Below, piece by piece: positions 58,568 through 64,000 of a stretch of DNA of 64,000 bases. The translations under genes and the position numbers were made by a program. Each line of letters starts with the position of its first letter. The first letter of the stretch is position 1. The notes beneath the pieces are model-generated. The model did not search any database. It was not told the DNA's origin and saw only the letters and a program-made list of their open reading frames with translations. Source of the DNA: Magnolia sinica (lineage: Eukaryota > Streptophyta > Magnoliopsida > Magnoliales > Magnoliaceae); assembly GCF_029962835.1 (NCBI RefSeq), contig NC_080588.1:60598001-60662000 (forward strand). The letters run 5' to 3'.

Positions 58568-59380
58568 TCAGGAGAGGAAACGGTTGAGTGCCACTACTCG
58601 TCCAGTCAATATTTGTATGTCTTTTATAGTTTTCAGAGACTCCATGTCAAGCAATGCCTTAATTTTCTCCGAATTTACTTTGATTTCTCGCTGGCTGACT
58701 AGGAATCCGAGGAACTTCTCAAAGCTCACACCAAAGGCACATTTGCTTGGGTTCAACTTCATTTGGAACTTGCGTGAGATCAGGAACATTTCTTCTAAGT
58801 CGGCTATATGGTCGATGGCGTGTACACTTTTGACGAGCATATCGTCAATGTACACTTCCATGGTTCGGCCGATCAACCGAGGAAAGATTTTGTTCACTAA
58901 TCTTTGATAAGTCGCTCCAGCATTTTTCAAACTAAACGGCATCACTCGGTAACAATAAAGTCCTTTGTCGGTAACAAAGGTGGTCTTAGATTTATCAGAC
59001 TAATGCATTATAATTTGGTTGTACCATGAATAAGCATCCATAAAACTAAGAAGTTCGTACCCCGCAATGTTATCCACCAACTGATCGATCCTCAAAAAAG
59101 GAAAACTATCCTTTGGGCAGGCTTTATTCAGGCCAGTATAGTCAATACAGACACGCCACTTCCCATTGGCTTTTTTTACAAGTACGACGTTAGCTACCCA
59201 TTCTGGGTAGTATATCTCTTCTATAAATTTGGCTTTGAAGAGTTTGTTAACCTCTTCTTCAATGATTGCGTACCTTTCAAGACCGAGCGGACGTCGCTTC
59301 GGTCAGATCGGCCGGTAGGTCGGATCAATGTTAAGTCGATGTGTGATAACGGATGGGTCGATTCCTGGCATGTCTTCATA
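58568..59380 (-). pseudogene. Tat element reverse transcriptase
   Basis: Minus strand: EEEVNKLFKAKFIEEIYYPE, ANGKWRVCIDYTGLNKACPK, DSFPFLRIDQLVDNIAGYEL, then MPFSLKNAGATYQRLVNKIF and the YIDDMLVKS active site (about 58845). In-frame stops occur at about 59311 (TGA) and 59003 (TAG), so it cannot be made whole. Confidence 0.92.
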
Positions 59381-59383
59381 GTT

Positions 59384-60244
59384 CTATGCAAATAAGTCAG
59401 TGTATCGCTGGAGCAGGGCTATCAGACTGTTTTTCAGTGGCGATCGCAGAGACGAGCCAATTTGTACCATTTTAGATCCATTGGTCTCGACCAAAGGTAC
59501 TGAAACAAGGTTTTCCACCGGTTGCCCTTGCTCGTGAGTTTCAGCTCGGGGATCTAATGACTCGATCATTAATACCTCGGTCGGGACTTTTACGGCTGTT
59601 GCGTAGCAGCATCTTACGTCTTCCTGATCTCTTTTAAAAACTCTCACTCTCGACTCAGTCGAAAATTTTATAGAGAGATAGTATGTAGATACCACGGCTT
59701 GAAGAAAACTCAAAGAGGGTCGGCCAAGTATCGCATTATAAATGGACGACTGGTCGACTATCAGAAAATCGACCATTACTGTCGCCTGATGCGGAGGGTT
59801 TCCATCAGTAAGTGGCAGTGAGATGATACCTTGTAGGAGTATCTGTCCTCCTAAGAATCCGATCAATGGGGTACGCACCGACCGCAAGGTCGATCGTTTA
59901 ATACCCATTTTGTCGAATGCCTGAGTGAACAGTATGTCAGCAGATGATCTTGTGTCGACGAGTATGTGGAACACCCTTCGGTTTGCGATGGTTAGAGTGA
60001 TAACTAATGCGTCATCATGAGGATAATGAATGCCTCGAGCATCTTCATTGGTGAACAAGATGTAATATTTTTCTCTCTTCTTTTCCTTCAAAGGCCGAGC
60101 TATGATTAGGATCTCGAACTCGGGTCGACTGATGCTCCTGGCGTGACTTTTCCGAGCATTATTTGAGTCACCTCCGCTGCGGGGACCACCGACGATAGTC
60201 CGGATTTCCTCCGTGGGTTGGTTATCCCCCGAGCGTTCTTCCAC
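59384..60244 (-). pseudogene. Tat element protease region
   Basis: Contains FTNEDARGIHYPHDDALVIT, then HILVDTRSSADILF where the aspartic protease motif is D-T/S-G: the Gly is Arg here, which should abolish activity. Downstream AILGRPSLSFLQAVVSTYYL is the usual flap-side and C-terminal motif. The open frame itself is intact for 286 codons. Confidence 0.9.
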
Positions 60245-60591
60245 TGTCCCTGTTCTCTCGACATGTTCTCTGAGCCGACCTTCTCAGATAAGCCTTTCGA
60301 TCTCCTCCTTCAAGTGATAACAATCACCTGTACTGTGGCTATGATTGCGATGGTAGTGGCAATATTTATCCTTATTCCGCCAGTTCGGATTACTCCGGAG
60401 CTTATTCGGCCAACTGACAAATCCTTCACTCTTGATTTTCATCAGCACATGCTCTTGAGGTTTATTAAGAGGGTGTGTGTAGAAAACCTTCGGTCGGGTC
60501 GCTTACCCGACTTGCATTCATCGCGTGTTCGGTCGTCCTTACGTTTCTTTCCTTCGGTCAAGTCAACTTCCTTTTCGGCTGACACTTTGGC

Positions 60592-61590
60592 TTAGATTTT
60601 TGCGTTCTGGACGGCCTCACGCAAGTTTCTTGTTTCCTCGGCGTCTGTGTATTTATCTGACTGAGTCATGAATTCAGCCAAAGTCCCAAGCGGATTCTTG
60701 TCCAAGGATGCCAGAAACGGCTTATCCCTAACGCCCTGCATGATAGAATTGAGTGTCATCTCCTCTGAATGTTTCTGAACTTGGAGTGATTCAAAGTTGA
60801 AACATTTAATGTAGTCTTTCAGTAGCTCTCCCTCCTTCTGAACTATATTATTCAGATGCGCAGGGGGCTTCAACTTATTCTTCCCGCCAATGAAAATAGT
60901 GAGAAAGGCATCGTTGAGTTTCGCGAACGTGCTGATAGACTTTGGTTCCAGCTGCTTAAACTAAAGTCAGGCTACATCGGCTAAGGTCAGGGAGAAAACT
61001 CAACACATCACGACATCCGAAGCATCATGCAGTTCCATGTACGTTCGGAAGCATTCGATGTATTCTGTTGGGTCAGTTTTGCCTATGAAAAGTGTAATCT
61101 GAGGGAGGCGAAATCTTTCCGGCAGCCGGGCTTGCATCACTTCATCGACAAATGGGGACGCTTTTATTTCTGTCTTGGTTGAATATGCATCCCGACTATG
61201 CTTCATATCCGCCATCTCCTCTAGTACTTCTTTTTTAAAGTCCTGAAGGTCAGCTTTCCAAGGCTCGTTACTTTTTGTCATCCCTTCAATTGGAGGCCGG
61301 CCGTGCCTCTTCCGATCTATCTCGTGTCGGAGATCAATGGAAGTAGCACGACAGTTGTGGAATGAGCAGGCGCTGGCTCGAACGGCCCATGGGGCTGACT
61401 CGGCTGTGCCAGCGACCGCGGGGTAGTAGGATGAAGGTCGGCAACTTGTTGCGGAACATTCATCGCCTATTCTTGTTAAGGCCACTGAGTCAGTTGACGG
61501 TGCATTTTCTCCAACATTTGTTTCATAACAGTTATATCGGCTCTGAGCTCCTGGACTTCTCGATCCAACCGTCCATTTCCTCGAATCCAC
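60592..61590 (-). pseudogene. Tat element Gag
   Basis: Carries ITLFIGKTDPTEYIECFRTY and MELHDASDVVMC (about 61010-61100), then PPAHLNNIVQKEGELLKDYI, CFNFESLQVQ, GVRDKPFLASLDKNPLGTLA (60873-60660). That is the standard Gag order of Tat/Athila-type elements. A frame break lies between the two parts (about 60880-61000). Confidence 0.9.
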
Positions 61591-61811
61591 TGGGTATTTC
61601 TAGTTGCGGCAGATGCTGCAGGACGAACCGCGGAACCTCGTTGATTGTCAGGTTGATTCTGAGTTCCTTGGACCCTGTCTGGACCTGAAGGTCCAGCGTC
61701 ATCAACCTCATTTGGTTCGTTAGGACCAGTTTTTTTGGTTCTCACCATTAGCGCTCGCTTGACACTTCTGGATAGAGCTTGGAACATGACTTTTTGTATC
61801 ATTTTCCACAT

Positions 61812-61820
61812 ACGGCGCCA
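61812..61820 (-). other. Primer-binding site of the Tat element
   Basis: Minus strand TGGCGCCGT, three bases inside the 5' LTR, matches the 3' end of plant tRNA-Asp over its first nine bases, then diverges. Confidence 0.7.
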
Positions 61821-61823
61821 AAC

Positions 61824-62610
61824 TATTGATGTAAAAATCTGGTCCACCCTTCTTAGACCTTCGAATACCTGCACAAGAAGAGGACAAAGGAGACCCTGAC
61901 TAGAGCAGGGGACCCTCTGGTACCAAAGTCAGGCTAAGAATCTGGGTCTTATAGTATTGAGGGATTTCGGGAGAGTTTTTTGCATACCTTTCACCCTTAA
62001 AAGCGTGTCTCATTTATAGGAGAGGGAGGATCCCGCCGTACGGGGATTCTCTCCCCGATTTCTAGGAGATTTGATTTAGTCGTAATCTACTTATGGACGC
62101 TTCCCGATCCCGAGATCCTCGGGATCAAGAATCATTTCCCATGATTTTCAGAACGGTATTTAAGCTTACAACGTCTCTTCCTCGCTCCGCTCGGCCTTGA
62201 TCGACTCAAGTAACAGACGAGTCTCGGCTAGCTACAAGGATAAAGCTTTTTGCCTCCTATCGGACGGAACAGGATCGGCTTACAGTCGGCGTTTTTCCTT
62301 GATCCGATAACTGACACTTAACCGGCCTTGTATGGGTCAGTTTTATGGTCGGTCGGGTTACTTTTAGATTCAGGAGATCAATCGACCCCTTTAGACATTG
62401 CTGCCTTGTTAACCAAGCCAACTTTATGTGTCTTACTTTGCCTATGGCTTCTTACTCTTAAGGTCTTGGTCGGGATTCGTTTCCCAAGAATTCGAGCTAA
62501 GTCTCTCCTCTAGGCTTTGTCTCGTGTGTTGCCTCGAACTCTCGGGTAGTGCCGATAGAGTTGGTCCATTCCATAACCGGGTCTCCGGACTTGGTGTTTT
62601 TTCCCCAACA
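61824..62610 (-). repeat. 5' LTR of the Tat element
   Basis: Partner of 55321-56104. The outer end is intact (CCCCAACA before GATTC) and the inner base pair has mutated (TATTG for TGTTG). Confidence 0.93.
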
Positions 62611-62615
62611 GATTC

Positions 62616-64000
62616 TAATTTTTTCATCACAAAAGAATACAAGAGAACTTATATCGAGTTATAATGAATGATCAATGCACGAAACTAAGACCTCAAATAT
62701 GGCCCACGACAAAGAAGAAGACACATAAGTCACACCAACAAGATGAGACAGAGGACAGACACAAAATCCATAGACCATTTGGGGCTACTCATGAATACTT
62801 GTATATCTACTCAAAAGAGAGATAGGTGTGTGGTTTGGGGGTTTAGGGGCATGTGTTTGAGTAAATATAGATGTGGGAGCTGCAATAGGAGTGGAGGGGA
62901 TGCACGAGTGATGGGAGAGGATTTTGTGGCCATTAATGGTCGGATTGCGGTAAGGATAATGGCGCATTATAGTGTCATCAATAAAGGAGTCAATGAAGAT
63001 TAGTTCCAAGTATAACAAGTTTGGTCATATGAATTTGGGGTTGTAATAGGGGGTAAGGATAATGGTGTATTATAGTGTCATAAATAAAGGAGTCAATGAA
63101 GATTGGTTCCAAGTACAACAAGTTTGGTCATATGAATTTGGGGTTGTAATAGGGGTTGTTGGTTTGACGAAAATAAGGCATTTGTAAAGGCAATTGGGAT
63201 TTATAATGGTGGTCGGGCTTGAGAATATAAGTTACGATGGCGGCTTGTGAGGAGAAGGATTACGAATGGGGGTGGTGTTAGTCAGGGGCAGGAACGAGAA
63301 TGGATTTAAGGTGGTGGTAATGGCATCGCTTTGGGGATGGTAAATTATAGAGTGATGCCGGTCAGGGTCAAGGACGGGGAAAGATATGGTTTCAATCAGA
63401 CGGTGGTAAATGTGAGTAATGCTGGTCAAGGACGATGATAGTAGGTTGATCGAACGAAAGTGGAAGATGGTGATGCCTATCAAGAATAGATTGTATATGC
63501 ACAAAATTGTGTATACATGAAATAGATATGTTTGAGATGTATTTTTTGGGAGGCCTTATTAAGGTCTTTGTATCTATAGAGAATAAAGTAGGACCAAGTT
63601 TAATGTGATTAAGAGGCCAAACTTGTTTAGTTCTTTATAGGTCTAAAATATTGTCATAGTCATTAGATAATTAGTTGGGATATCTTAATCCATGAGCTAT
63701 TATATATGACGTGATTATTATGCGTATGATGATTCTCTACCATTAGATATTGTCCATACACATGTCTAGGTGTGTGTACGTGTGCAAATTGGCTGAATCT
63801 ATGAAGTCAAGATGGATTTAATTGTCTGATATTAGCTTGCATTTCATATGCTTGTTAAGTGTATCCTTAAAAATGAGATGACCTAGGGTCCTACCGGGGA
63901 TTTGGTCTATTTCTTGATTTACCAGTATATGAGCCTTTAAAGTGAATCATGGTGAGTTGATTGATCGATCATATTTCATGGGGATTAAGATACTCAATAA
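62616..64000. other. Unrecognised DNA with a 103-bp tandem duplication
   Basis: GTAAGGATAATGG...GGGGTTGTAATAGG occurs at 62950 and 63053, period 103 bp. G/A-rich words such as GGTGGTAATGG and GGTCAAGGACG recur to 63480. No protein match. Confidence 0.6.

Larger units (their letters stand above)
55321..62610 (-). mobile_element. Tat-type Ty3/Gypsy retrotransposon with antisense ORF, complete ends
   Basis: A 7290-bp insertion with a perfect 5-bp duplication GATTC (55316-55320, 62611-62615). LTRs lie at 55321-56104 and 61824-62610. Minus-strand order: PBS, Gag, protease, RT, partial RNase H. Then a gene-like region on the opposite strand (56411-58125) stands between pol and the 3' LTR, where Tat-lineage elements carry their extra antisense ORF. 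Integrase and the end of RNase H are missing and all frames have stops, so the copy is dead. By eye the LTRs differ at roughly a tenth of positions in their first 400 bp, mostly transitions, so it is not recent. Confidence 0.93.

Noticed and set aside
1..64000. Gene cluster or novel defence-type system
   Set aside because: Only two unrelated host genes are present; the remaining coding signal is transposon debris.

Overview
This is nuclear DNA of a flowering plant with a large, repeat-rich genome. Introns with plant splice sites, a SHORT-ROOT GRAS gene and a U-box cyclophilin gene set the kingdom. The many GTGGGGCCCACC foldback repeats and very long introns suggest a magnoliid or similar woody lineage, but that placement is inference. 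I recognise only two host genes. Almost everything else that can be identified is transposable-element sequence, much of it nested.

1-32 kb: the 3' part of a plus-strand PUB49/CYP65-type gene (U-box plus cyclophilin, PPIL2 orthologue). Eight exons are visible (8487-32020). The exons for the start codon and U-box core are not here. What lies upstream (1-8 kb) is a decayed minus-strand Ty3/Gypsy element, itself hit by a SINE (243-406), a Mutator-like foldback element (1357-1861, 9-bp TSD) and a 3.9-kb solo LTR (2035-5909, 5-bp TSD). One intron (8968-9048) uses a GC-AG splice pair. The intron at 10226-31260 is 21 kb and holds at least three members of one non-autonomous hAT family, an antisense LINE split by a 1.2-kb solo LTR, two 5'-truncated L1 tails with clear TSDs, a TRIM-like element and MITEs. 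The end of the coding region and the 3' UTR are tandemly duplicated.

32-45 kb: gene-free DNA with several MITEs, a SINE pair, Ty1/copia debris (including a 247-bp triplication made from copia integrase sequence) and long microsatellites.

45.7-47.4 kb: a complete single-exon SHORT-ROOT (SHR) gene, 499 codons, with a CT-rich leader and two minute upstream ORFs.

47.4-64 kb: another Mutator-like foldback element, the 3' half of a minus-strand Ty1/copia element, then a complete but dead Tat-type Ty3/Gypsy element (55321-62610, TSD GATTC). This carries an antisense ORF on the opposite strand, lacks integrase and has an altered protease active site. The last 1.4 kb is unrecognised.

The two host genes act in different processes (a spliceosome-linked cyclophilin/E3 ligase, and root radial patterning) and there is no sign they are functionally linked. 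The window's interest lies in element architecture and intron expansion rather than in a gene cluster.
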